From CAZWLY01 sp964634465 (GTDB lineage: Bacteria; Desulfobacterota; Desulfarculia; G963662305), in the NCBI GenBank assembly GCA_964634465.1, contig CAZWLY010000001.1:248001-312000 (forward strand): DNA of 64,000 bases. Reading direction: 5' to 3'. The position numbers and the translations under genes are program-made. Position 1 is the stretch's first letter, and every line of letters begins with the position of its first letter. The notes under the pieces are model-generated. The model made no database searches. It saw only the letters and a program-made list of their open reading frames with translations, and was not told the origin of the DNA. Positions 32,157 to 40,333 of the stretch are shown in pieces.

Positions 32157-34325
32157 ATGCTCCGCCGTATATTGCCTTTCATTTCGTGGTTCAGAGACTA
32201 TTCGTTCCAGAGTTTTCGGGTCGACGTCGTCTCCGGCGTGACCGTGGCTTTGGTTTTGATACCCCAGTCCATGGCCTATGCTCAGTTGGCCGGATTGCCG
32301 GCCTACTACGGGCTGTACGCCTCTTTTCTGCCGCCGATGATCGCGGCCCTGTTCGGTTCCAGCCGGCAACTGGCCACCGGGCCGGTGGCCATCGTTTCCC
32401 TGATGACCGCCGCCTCCCTGGAACCGCTGGCCACGGCCGGCAGCGAGGCCTACATCGCCTACGCGATCCTGTTGGCCCTGCTGGTCGGTCTCTTCCAGTT
32501 GGCCCTGGGCGTGTTGCGGCTGGGACTGGTGGTCAACTTCCTGTCCCATCCGGTGGTCAACGGGTTCACCAACGCCGCCGCCTTGATCATCGCCTCTTCC
32601 CAGCTTTCCAAGCTGTTCGGCGTTTACGTCGACAAGGCCGATCATCACTACGAGACCATCTTCAGGGTGATCAAGGCCGCTTTTCACTACACCCACTGGC
32701 CGACGCTGGGCATGGGCGCTCTGGCCTTCGCCGTCATGTACGGCCTGCGCCGGCTAAACCCGCGCCTGCCCAACGTTCTCATTGCCGTGGTCATCACCAC
32801 CCTGCTCTCCTGGGCCACGGGTTTCCAGCACGACGTCAAGGTGCCTGTCACGGCCATAAAGTCTCCCAAGGTTCAGACCTTGATCCGGGAATTCGACGAT
32901 ACGGTGAAGCTGATTCCCGTCTTGGCCGCCCAAAGGACCGATTTTATGATCCGGGCGGAGAAGGCCAAGGAGGAGTTGGGCGCCCATGCCAGCACCGTCT
33001 TGGCCCTGGAGCACAAGGCCAAGCTGATCGGCATGGAGATCGAAAGCCTCAAGGAAGAGGCCCATGTCCGCCGGCGCGCCCTGCGGACCTTCTTGTTCTA
33101 CGCCACGCCCGAGGACGGATCGCCCCGGCGCTTCTTCTTGCGGGAGGAATTTCCTCAGGACCTGGAAAACGACGGCCGGACCTGGCGGATAAAGGTGGGC
33201 AACAACCCGCTGGATGAACAGGCCATCACCATGTCCGGCGGCGGCGCGGTGGTGGGCGTCATCCCGGAGGGCTTGCCCTCCCTGGCCGTGCCCAAGGTCG
33301 ATTTGCGGATCATGATCCAACTCTTTCCTTTCGCGGCCATCATCTCCCTGCTGGGCTTCATGGAGGCCATCGCCATCGCCAAGGCCATGGCCGCCAAGAC
33401 CGGCCAGCGACTCGATCCCAACCAGGAGCTGATCGGTCAGGGTCTGGCCAACATCGCCGGGTCCATCGGCCAGAGCTATCCCACCTCGGGCTCGTTCTCC
33501 CGCTCGGCCGTCAACCTCCAGGCCGGCGCGGTGAGCGGCATCAGCAGCGTGGTGACCAGCATCATGGTGGTCATCGTTCTTTTGTTCTTCACTCCGCTCC
33601 TGTATCATCTTCCCCAGGCGTCCCTGGCGGCGGTGATCATGATGGCCGTCATCGGTCTGGTCAATGTCTCCGGTTTCATCCATTCCTGGCAGGCCCAGAA
33701 GTACGACGGCATCATTTCGATCGTCACTTTTGTGGCCACGCTGGTCTTCGCCCCGGAACTGGAGACCGGCATCTTGCTCGGCGTCGCCCTTTCCTTGGGC
33801 GTGTTCTTGTATAAGAGCATGAGACCGCGGGTGGCGGTTTTGGCCATGCACCCGGACTGTTCCTTCCGGGACGCCGAACACTACGGTTTGAAGCAGTGCC
33901 GGCACATCGCCGTGATCCGTTTCGACGGGCCGCTGTTTTTCGCCAACGCCAGTTTCCTGGAGGATCAGATCACCGAGCGGATGGCCAACTCTTCCGAGCT
34001 GAAACACATCCTGATCGTGGCCAATGGCATCAATGACATGGACGCCTCGGGTGAAGAGGTTTTGTCGCTCCTGGTCGGTCGAATTCGCAGCGCCGGCTTG
34101 GACATCTCCTTCAGCCACGTGAAAGAGAGCGTCCTGGAGGTGATGCGCCGGACCCATCTCTATGAGCTGATCGGGGAGGATCATATCTATCCCACCCAGG
34201 CCGCGGCCATCGCCGCCCTTCACGGGCTGACCCATAAAGACTCGACCGAAACCGATTGTCCTCTGGTCACGGTCTGCAAGCTGGAGGACTACCGGGAGCC
34301 GGCCGACGAAGACGAAGAAGACTGA
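32157..34325 (+). CDS. SulP family anion transporter with extra coiled-coil domain
   Basis: This 722-residue protein is a SulP (SLC26-type) transporter. The N-terminal core has GVTVALVLIPQSMAYAQLAG and GLYASFLPPMIAALFGSS. The C-terminal half has PTSGSFSRSAVNLQAGA and a cytoplasmic STAS domain (about residues 580-690). Between two membrane helices, at about residues 235-360, there is an additional soluble stretch of roughly 120 residues with a Lys/Glu-rich helix that looks coiled-coil; standard SulP proteins lack it. The likely substrate is sulfate or bicarbonate. The next gene starts 11 bases downstream, so transporter and signalling genes probably form one operon. Confidence 0.9.
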   Translation: MLRRILPFISWFRDYSFQSFRVDVVSGVTVALVLIPQSMAYAQLAGLPAYYGLYASFLPPMIAALFGSSRQLATGPVAIVSLMTAASLEPLATAGSEAYIAYAILLALLVGLFQLALGVLRLGLVVNFLSHPVVNGFTNAAALIIASSQLSKLFGVYVDKADHHYETIFRVIKAAFHYTHWPTLGMGALAFAVMYGLRRLNPRLPNVLIAVVITTLLSWATGFQHDVKVPVTAIKSPKVQTLIREFDDTVKLIPVLAAQRTDFMIRAEKAKEELGAHASTVLALEHKAKLIGMEIESLKEEAHVRRRALRTFLFYATPEDGSPRRFFLREEFPQDLENDGRTWRIKVGNNPLDEQAITMSGGGAVVGVIPEGLPSLAVPKVDLRIMIQLFPFAAIISLLGFMEAIAIAKAMAAKTGQRLDPNQELIGQGLANIAGSIGQSYPTSGSFSRSAVNLQAGAVSGISSVVTSIMVVIVLLFFTPLLYHLPQASLAAVIMMAVIGLVNVSGFIHSWQAQKYDGIISIVTFVATLVFAPELETGILLGVALSLGVFLYKSMRPRVAVLAMHPDCSFRDAEHYGLKQCRHIAVIRFDGPLFFANASFLEDQITERMANSSELKHILIVANGINDMDASGEEVLSLLVGRIRSAGLDISFSHVKESVLEVMRRTHLYELIGEDHIYPTQAAAIAALHGLTHKDSTETDCPLVTVCKLEDYREPADEDEED

Positions 34326-34336
34326 GGGAGAGGAAG

Positions 34337-35554
34337 ATGTCCATCGTAAGCATATTCAGCGGCGCTTTTTGCCGGGCCGAGGCGGTTTGCGGGAAGGTGG
34401 CCGAATCGTTGGGCTATCGCCTGATCGACGACCAAGCCCTGGCCGCCGAAGCCAGCCGGCGCTTCAGCGTTGCCGAGAGTCGCTTGTTGCGCGCCCTGAC
34501 CGGCAAGCCGTCGGTTTTCAACCGCTTCACCCACGAGAAGGAACGTTCGATCAGCCAGTTGAAACAGGTATTGGCGGATTATCTTCAAGGCGACGAGCTG
34601 ATCATCAACGGCTTTGCCGCCCTGATGGCGCCGGGAGAAGTCTCCCACGTCCTTAAGGTCTGTCTCATCGCCGAGACCGAGTTTCGGGTCAAGGAGGCAT
34701 TGGCCGAGGGAGCGTCCTCGCCCAAGGAGGCGCTGGCGAAGATTCACAGCGCCGACGAGGCGGCGATGTTGTGGGCCGACTACATCTCGGGCCGGGATCC
34801 CTGGGACGCGGCCCTGTACGACATCCTCATCCCCCTCGACAAGAAATCGATCGAAGAGGCGGTCGAGCTTGTCGGCCAAAGCGCGAGAAAGGTGATGCTC
34901 CAGCCGACCCCCGCCTCCATCCAGGCCGCCCGCGATCTTGCCTTGGCGGCCAAGGTCGAGGCCGCCCTGGCCGGCAAGGGCCACCATATCTCGGTCAGCG
35001 CCAAGGACGGCGTGGTCACCCTGACGATCAACCGGCACGTCATTCTCCTCTCCCGGCTGGAGGCGGAGTTGACGGCCATCGCCAAAACGGTGGACGGCGT
35101 GCGCGAGGTGAAGGTAAAGGTCGGCCCCCAGTTTTATCAATCCGACGTTTACCGCCGTGTCAATTTCGATCTGCCGTCGAAGATCCTGCTGGTCGATGAC
35201 GAGCGAGAGTTCGTCGAGACCCTTTCCGAACGGCTGGAGTCCAGAGACCTTGGCTCGGTGGTCGTCTACGACGGGCAAGAGGCCCTGGCGGTGGCGGCCG
35301 ACGACGAACCGGAGGTCATGGTCCTCGACCTGAGAATGCCGGGCCTCGACGGCATCGAGGTGCTCAGGAGGATCAAGCGGGAGCATCCCAAGGTGGAGGT
35401 CATCATCCTCACCGGCCATGGCAGCGAGGCGGACAGGCAGACCTGTATGGAATTGGGCGCCTTCGCCTACCTGCAAAAACCGGTGGACATCGAGGTTCTG
35501 GTCGAGACCTTGAAACAGGCCTACCAGGCGGCGATGGACAAGGAAGGGGCCTGA
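34337..35554 (+). CDS. Cytidylate-kinase-like / BON-like / receiver domain fusion
   Basis: This 405-residue protein has three parts. Residues 1-190 resemble the cytidylate-kinase-like family, but the expected P-loop (GxxGxGK) is replaced by SGAFCRAEAV, so nucleotide phosphorylation is doubtful. Residues 195-275 look like a BON fold (VSAKDGVVTLTIN...VDGVREVKVKVG). Residues 282-400 are a response-regulator receiver with the acidic pair Asp287/Asp288, phospho-acceptor Asp331 in VLDLRMPG, Thr359 and Lys381. The ATG at 34337 follows GAGGGAGAGGAAG. Its position after sulP suggests it senses or controls the transporter. That role is inferred. Confidence 0.8.
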   Translation: MSIVSIFSGAFCRAEAVCGKVAESLGYRLIDDQALAAEASRRFSVAESRLLRALTGKPSVFNRFTHEKERSISQLKQVLADYLQGDELIINGFAALMAPGEVSHVLKVCLIAETEFRVKEALAEGASSPKEALAKIHSADEAAMLWADYISGRDPWDAALYDILIPLDKKSIEEAVELVGQSARKVMLQPTPASIQAARDLALAAKVEAALAGKGHHISVSAKDGVVTLTINRHVILLSRLEAELTAIAKTVDGVREVKVKVGPQFYQSDVYRRVNFDLPSKILLVDDEREFVETLSERLESRDLGSVVVYDGQEALAVAADDEPEVMVLDLRMPGLDGIEVLRRIKREHPKVEVIILTGHGSEADRQTCMELGAFAYLQKPVDIEVLVETLKQAYQAAMDKEGA

Positions 35555-35596
35555 TCGCCGGCCGGGAGCCGAGGGCGTGATCGAGGGAGGGCGTAG

Positions 35597-37327
35597 ATTA
35601 TCGGCGGACTGAAAAAACTGTGGAAGAAGCTCCGCCCCGAGTTTCTCCAGCCGCCCGTCAGGGAGGATGGAGAACAACTGTTCAACTACGCCCGGGTTTG
35701 GAAATACTCCTCCCTGGGCGTCATCACCGTCTCGGTCATTCCCATCGTCGTTTTGGCGGCGTTCAGCCTCAACAAGTATCATCAGGCCATAAAGCAGGAG
35801 GTGACCGCTCCCATCCAGCGGCTCGTGTCCAATGCCCGGCGCTCGATTTCGTTCTTCCTGACCGAGCGCAAGTCGGCCCTCCAGTTCGTGGTGCAGTCTT
35901 ACTCTCTGGAGGAATTGAGCGACCAGGCCGCCTTGAACCGCGTCTTCCTCCGCCTCAAGAGCGCGTTCGGCGGCTTCATCGACCTGGGCCTCATCACCGA
36001 TGACGGCGTCCAGCAGGCCTATGTCGGGCCCTACAAGCTCCTGGGCAAAAACTACCGGGAGCAAGCCTGGTTTGGCGAGACCGTCCTGCGCGGCTCTCAC
36101 GTCAGCAGTGTGTTCAAGGGGTTTCGGGGCCTGCCCCACATCGTCATCGCCGTCAAGCACGAGCGCGGAGACGGCCGGTTCTATGTCCTCCGGGCCACCT
36201 TGGACGCCAAGGGCATCAACAACATCATCGACAACCTTCACCTGCAGCACTCGACAGACGCTTTTCTGGTCAACCACCAAGCCATTCTTCAGACGCCCTC
36301 GGCGAATTACGGGCGGGTGTTGGACAAACTGCCTTTCGGCCTCCCGCCGGCATCCAAGCATTCCCGGGTGACGGAGGTGGTCGATAACGAGAATAGCCCC
36401 ATCTTTCTGGGCTACGGCCAGATCGAGGACTCGCCTTTCATTCTGATGATGATCAGGCCCTCCGAAGAGGCCATGGCCGGCTGGCGAAGCCTGGTCAGCG
36501 AGATGGTGGTCTTCTTGGTGGTGAGCATCCTGATCATAGTCGGGGTCGCCCTCAGGGTCTCGACCATGCTGATCGGTCGCATCTACGAGGCCGACCACAA
36601 GCGGGCCGTCAGCCTGCACGAAATGGAGTACACCAACCGGATGGCCTCCATCGGCCGGCTGGCCGCGGGGGTGGCCCACGAGATCAACAACCCGCTGGCG
36701 ATAATCAACGAAAAAGCCGGTTTGATGAAGGATTACATACAAATCATGGGCGATTTCGAACACCAGGAGAAGTTCGCCGCCCTGGTCGATTCGGTTTTGA
36801 ATTCGGTCAAGCGCTGCCGAGACATCACCCATCGCTTGTTGGGTTTCGCCCGTCACATGAAGGTGGAGTACGAAGCGATCGACATCGCCGTGCTCATCCA
36901 GGAGGTGTTGAGTTTCTTGGGCAAGGAGGCCGAGTACCGCAATATCAGGATCAACGTCGATATCCCGCCCGATCTGCCGACCATCTACAGCGACCGGGGG
37001 CAACTCCAGCAGGTCTTTCTCAATCTGATCAACAACGCCCTCGCCGCCTTGGACGAGTACGGCCGGATCGACATCACCGCCGAACAGCAGGACCCGGAGC
37101 ACATCGTGGTCAGCGTGGCGGATAACGGCGTGGGCATACCGCCCGAGAACATCGACAGAATATTTGAACCGTTTTTTACCACCAAGGGAGCCAAAGGTAC
37201 GGGCCTGGGGCTGTCGATTACCTACGGCATAGTCAAGAAGCTGGGCGGCTCTTTACAGGCCGAAAGCGAGGTGGGTCGGGGGACCCGGTTCAGGGTCTCC
37301 CTGCCCCTCAGTCACCGACCATCCTGA
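35597..37327 (+). CDS. Membrane sensor histidine kinase, probable ATT start
   Basis: This 576-residue sensor has a membrane helix near residues 36-57, a Cache-like extracytoplasmic domain (to about 300), a second helix, a HisKA domain with His361 in AAGVAHEINNPLAII, and a complete HATPase (NLINNALAAL, VADNGVGIPP, GTGLGLSITYG). No ATG or GTG precedes the first helix in frame. An in-frame TAG lies one base upstream of ATT at 35597, which is preceded by GGGAGGG at good spacing. An ATG at 35753 would cut off the first helix. It probably phosphorylates the neighbouring receivers. Confidence 0.88.
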   Translation: MIGGLKKLWKKLRPEFLQPPVREDGEQLFNYARVWKYSSLGVITVSVIPIVVLAAFSLNKYHQAIKQEVTAPIQRLVSNARRSISFFLTERKSALQFVVQSYSLEELSDQAALNRVFLRLKSAFGGFIDLGLITDDGVQQAYVGPYKLLGKNYREQAWFGETVLRGSHVSSVFKGFRGLPHIVIAVKHERGDGRFYVLRATLDAKGINNIIDNLHLQHSTDAFLVNHQAILQTPSANYGRVLDKLPFGLPPASKHSRVTEVVDNENSPIFLGYGQIEDSPFILMMIRPSEEAMAGWRSLVSEMVVFLVVSILIIVGVALRVSTMLIGRIYEADHKRAVSLHEMEYTNRMASIGRLAAGVAHEINNPLAIINEKAGLMKDYIQIMGDFEHQEKFAALVDSVLNSVKRCRDITHRLLGFARHMKVEYEAIDIAVLIQEVLSFLGKEAEYRNIRINVDIPPDLPTIYSDRGQLQQVFLNLINNALAALDEYGRIDITAEQQDPEHIVVSVADNGVGIPPENIDRIFEPFFTTKGAKGTGLGLSITYGIVKKLGGSLQAESEVGRGTRFRVSLPLSHRPS

Positions 37328-37342
37328 CAGGGAAGGTAAACT

Positions 37343-37702
37343 GTGCGTGTATTGCTGGTGGACGACGAAAAAGAATTTGTCAGCGCCTTGGCAGAGCGTC
37401 TGTCCCTCCGGGGCATAACGGCCGACTGGGTCTCGTCCGGGACGGCCGCCGTCGAGCGAGCGAGCGAGCAAGAATACGAGGCCATCGTCGTGGACATGAA
37501 GATGCCCGGCATCAGCGGCCAGGAGGTGATGAAGAGGATCAGGGCCGTTCGACCGGAAACGAAGTTCATCGTCTTGACCGGCCACGTCGATGGCGTTTCA
37601 GAGGCTTACGAGGAGGGGGAGAGCGAGCGTTGTCACCATCTGTTCAAACCGGCTGACATCGAAACCCTGGTCGAGATGCTTCACGAGTTGGCCGGTGAAT
37701 GA
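37343..37702 (+). CDS. Single-domain response regulator
   Basis: This 119-residue protein is a lone receiver domain. It has the acidic pair in VLLVDDEKEF, phospho-acceptor Asp51 in VVDMKMPG, Thr79 and Lys102 in LFKPAD. It begins with GTG 15 bases after the histidine kinase stop. It has no output domain, so it would act as a phosphotransfer or protein-binding switch, like the other receivers in this locus. Confidence 0.92.
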   Translation: MRVLLVDDEKEFVSALAERLSLRGITADWVSSGTAAVERASEQEYEAIVVDMKMPGISGQEVMKRIRAVRPETKFIVLTGHVDGVSEAYEEGESERCHHLFKPADIETLVEMLHELAGE

Positions 37703-37714
37703 GGGAGAGGGAAT

Positions 37715-38395
37715 GTGAGCGCCGATCTGTGGGAGCGGCTGTGCCTCGGCGGGCTGGCTTTTTACGGGAAGACCACCGCCAGCTCGACCCATGAGATAAA
37801 GAACCAGCTTTCCATCATCAAAGAGCAGGCCGGCTTGATCGGCGACCTGGTGGCCATGGCTCGTCAGGGGCGGCCTCTCGACCTGGACCGGATCGAGGAT
37901 CTGGGACGGCGCATAGACGCCCGGGTGAGGCAGGCCGACGAGTCGGTCAAAGAACTGAACCGCTTCGCCCATTCCGTGGACCGGCCTTACGGGCCGGTGG
38001 ATGTCGGCGAGACGCTCGCTTCCACCGTCGCCCTGAGCCGGCGGTACGCTTCGGCCAAAAGGGTCGAGTTGGAAGTCAGATCGAGCGAGGCGGGCCTGTC
38101 GATCACCACCCGGCCCTATTTTCTCCGCCAGGCCATGGCCGCCTGTCTGGAGGCGGTCGTCGAAACGGCCGGAGAGGGGAAGCTCGTTTGGGCGAGCGCC
38201 TCTTCAGCCGGAGACGGGGTCCGGTGTTTGTTCGGCTGCGAGTCGGCGGGAGCCCCGCCGGAGTTTTCCGACGGAGAACTGATCGCGCCTTTGTTGGCGC
38301 TTCTGGGTGCGGAGGTGCGACCGGACGCCGGCGCCGCCGGCCTGGCCCTCCACTTGCCCTGGAGGCTGGAGCCGAACGCGGACGGCGATCGTTAG
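37715..38395 (+). CDS. Histidine-kinase-like protein with degenerate ATPase part
   Basis: This 226-residue soluble protein has a HisKA-like helix with His26 in STHEIKNQLSIIKEQ. The C-terminal half keeps only a vague HATPase outline: the N-box, G1 and G2 glycine motifs are missing. It may be a phosphotransfer or scaffold protein that accepts phosphate from one receiver and passes it to another. GTG at 37715 is the likely start, preceded by GAGGGAGAGG and separated by 12 bases from the upstream receiver gene. Confidence 0.7.
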   Translation: MSADLWERLCLGGLAFYGKTTASSTHEIKNQLSIIKEQAGLIGDLVAMARQGRPLDLDRIEDLGRRIDARVRQADESVKELNRFAHSVDRPYGPVDVGETLASTVALSRRYASAKRVELEVRSSEAGLSITTRPYFLRQAMAACLEAVVETAGEGKLVWASASSAGDGVRCLFGCESAGAPPEFSDGELIAPLLALLGAEVRPDAGAAGLALHLPWRLEPNADGDR

Positions 38396-38528
38396 CCGGT
38401 CCGGACACGCCGCATCTCAGACGATGAAATCGGCGGCGCATTAACCTGATGAATGAAGGTCTTGGTCCGATCGACGCCGCCGGATGTTAAAATATAATGG
38501 TCGGACGATATTATGACGGGAGGTGCGT

Positions 38529-38960
38529 ATGAGCGACGCACACGTTTTGTTGGTTGACGACGAGCCGGAGTTCCTGGAGGCTCTCTCGGAGCGGATGGCC
38601 AGCCGGGGGTTGAAGGTGGAGGCCGTCTCCAGCGGCCAGGAGGCTCTTGAAAAGGTCGAGTCCAAGTCATTCGACGCCATCGTGCTGGATATGGTCATGC
38701 CGGGCATGGACGGCCTTGAGACCTTGAGACGGCTCAGGGAGAACCATCCCGAGGTCCAGGTCATTCTGTTGACCGGCCACGCCACGGTGAAGCAGGGCGT
38801 CGAAGCGATCAAGTTGGGCGCGGTCGATTTCCTGGAGAAGCCGGCCGAACTGGAGAGCCTGATGGCCAAGATCGCCGAGGCCAAGGCCAAGAAGATGGTT
38901 CTCGTCGAGAAGAAGGCCCAGGATACCATCAAGGAAATACTGACCACCCGGGGCTGGTAG
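38529..38960 (+). CDS. Response regulator with short C-terminal helix
   Basis: This 143-residue protein is a receiver domain (acidic pair Asp10/Asp11, phospho-acceptor Asp54 in VLDMVMPG, Thr82, Lys104 in FLEKPAE) with a Lys-rich helical tail of about 25 residues and no DNA-binding domain. ATG at 38529 follows GGGAGG; a GTG two codons earlier is possible. It is separated from the preceding gene by 133 bases that include an AT-rich segment, so it may have its own promoter. Confidence 0.92.
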   Translation: MSDAHVLLVDDEPEFLEALSERMASRGLKVEAVSSGQEALEKVESKSFDAIVLDMVMPGMDGLETLRRLRENHPEVQVILLTGHATVKQGVEAIKLGAVDFLEKPAELESLMAKIAEAKAKKMVLVEKKAQDTIKEILTTRGW

Positions 38961-39410
38961 GCTCCCAGTTCGGCGACCTCGTAACCGCACGAAGGCGCGA
39001 GTTTGACGCCCTTGGCCGGGGCTGTGGAAACGGTTCCTGTGAAAAGAGCTTTTCAGGGCCGAGCGGGTCCGGCCGGGGTTTCACTTACCGGGCCGGGGAG
39101 AGAGCCGGGCCCGGTGAGAGCGGCTTCGGGGGTCCTCTTGCTCGCCGGCCGAAGGGGGCCCGGTAACCGATACGTCCGTCTTGTCGCCGTCACTCGCCAG
39201 CCTCCGCCGGCCCGCCAAGAACCCCCGATTCCATCGAGCGATGGCCCGGCCCCTGGCCTGAGTCGAACCGTTCTCTCCCCTTGCCAGCCGAACCGGCAGA
39301 CCCCCTCCCGCCGAATCATCCTTCCCCCGTTTTCGTGACTCGACCGGGCTTGGCCTCCGGCCGGGCTTGACCCCTGCCGGGGGGTTCATTGTTTTTTCGG
39401 ATTTTGGCCC
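38961..39410. other. Intergenic region upstream of merR
   Basis: About 450 GC-rich bases with no convincing gene. Open frames on both strands are rich in Pro, Arg and Gly, as expected by chance. One copy of a short repeat (see 39367-39390) lies near the end. Confidence 0.5.
39367..39390 (+). repeat. Short repeat copy A flanking the merR cassette
   Basis: TTGACCCCTGCCGGGGGGTTCATT resembles the sequence at 40723-40745: eight identical bases at the left (TTGACCCC), and GGTTCATT at the right. The two copies bracket merR, the thioredoxin-like gene and the selenoprotein gene in the same orientation. It may be a copy of a dispersed intergenic repeat. Confidence 0.4.
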
Positions 39411-39441
39411 TTGCCCTGTAGTCGAGTACAGGGTGTAGGCT
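39411..39441 (+). promoter_or_regulatory. MerR-type promoter and operator
   Basis: TTGCCC (39411-39416) and TAGGCT (39436-39441) are 19 bases apart, the overlong spacing that MerR-family activators correct by DNA distortion. A perfect palindrome CCCTGTA-GTCGAG-TACAGGG (39414-39433) fills the spacer. It lies 20 bases upstream of merR, so the regulator probably controls its own operon. Confidence 0.85.
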
Positions 39442-39460
39442 TGAACGCAGAGGAGGAATC

Positions 39461-39865
39461 ATGGACGAATTGACCATCGGCCGGCTGGCCCGAAAGGCGA
39501 GGGTGGGGGTGGAGACGATCCGTTATTACGAGCGGCGGGGGTTGCTGCCCGCGCCGCCGCGAGACGGGTCGGGCTACCGGATCTACGGGCCCGAGGACGT
39601 GGCTCGGATCCGGTTCATCAAGCGGGCTCAATCACTGGGGTTTTCTCTCCAGGAGATATTGGACCTTCTTTCGCTGCAGGCCGATCCGAACGCTAGCTGC
39701 GCCGAGGTCAAGGCCAGGGCCGAGGCCAAGATGGCCGACATCGACCAGAAGATCGCCGCCCTCCAGAAGATCAGGCGGGCGCTGGCCCTGGTCTCGGCCC
39801 AATGTCGGGGCCGGGGCCCGGTTAGCGGCTGCGCCATTCTGGAGGCGCTCGAGGCCGAGGATTGA
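39461..39865 (+). CDS. MerR family metal-responsive regulator, Hg(II)-type cysteines
   Basis: This 134-residue regulator has an N-terminal winged helix (LTIGRLARKARVGVETIRYYERRGLL), a dimerisation helix and a C-terminal metal loop. Cysteines at 80, 115 and 124 have exactly the spacing (35 and 9) of Cys82, Cys117 and Cys126 in mercury-sensing MerR. The loop around the last two is CRGRGPVSGC. It therefore probably senses Hg(II) or a similar thiophilic ion. GAGGAGG precedes the ATG. No merA, merT or merP gene is present nearby, so the physiological signal may differ. Confidence 0.88.
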   Translation: MDELTIGRLARKARVGVETIRYYERRGLLPAPPRDGSGYRIYGPEDVARIRFIKRAQSLGFSLQEILDLLSLQADPNASCAEVKARAEAKMADIDQKIAALQKIRRALALVSAQCRGRGPVSGCAILEALEAED

Positions 39866-39912
39866 GTCTGGTGAAGCGCGGAACGGACAAGCAAACCCCA
39901 GGAGGAGAAGTC

Positions 39913-40170
39913 ATGGAGACCAAGAGGCAAATAGAGATTTTCAGCGCCGGCTGCGCCCTGTGCCGGGAGACGGTGGAGATGGTCCGCCAGATAAGCTGCG
40001 ACGACTTCCAGGTCACGATCAGGGACATGACCGACCCCGAGACCGTCGCCCGGGCCAAGGAGCTGGGCGTCAAATCGGTCCCGGCGGTGGCGATCGACGG
40101 GAACCTGGCCGGTTGCTGCGCCGGAAGCGGTCCGGATGAAGCCGGGTTGCGGGCGGAGGGGATCGAATAG
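39913..40170 (+). CDS. Small thioredoxin-fold protein with CALC motif
   Basis: This 85-residue protein has a thioredoxin-like fold: the redox motif GCALC (Cys14, Cys17), a conserved VPAVAIDG turn with cis-Pro57, and an extra vicinal pair Cys68-Cys69 near the C-terminus. Such minimal proteins occur in metal-resistance operons and could bind or reduce a metal-thiol complex. The ATG at 39913 follows AGGAGAAG; a longer frame beginning inside the merR stop region is less likely. It is probably cotranscribed with merR. Confidence 0.8.
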   Translation: METKRQIEIFSAGCALCRETVEMVRQISCDDFQVTIRDMTDPETVARAKELGVKSVPAVAIDGNLAGCCAGSGPDEAGLRAEGIE

Positions 40171-40333
40171 CCGCTTTGATCGCGCCGAGACAGGGCGGGC
40201 CCGGTCTGCGGACTCGGCCCGCCCGGGTCGAAGCGGTCCGGCGAGTGGGATAAAATACTTCGAGGGCTCCCGGGAACGAACGCCCGGGGAGGCGGATTTC
40301 GAGACCGGGCCCCGGTGATAGGGAGAGGGAGCG

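Noticed and set aside
34289..37102. A 937-codon open frame on the minus strand opposite the signalling genes
   Set aside because: It mirrors three well-supported plus-strand genes codon by codon, has His/Asp/Gln/Gly-rich shadow composition and no recognisable domain. It is an artefact of high GC at third positions.
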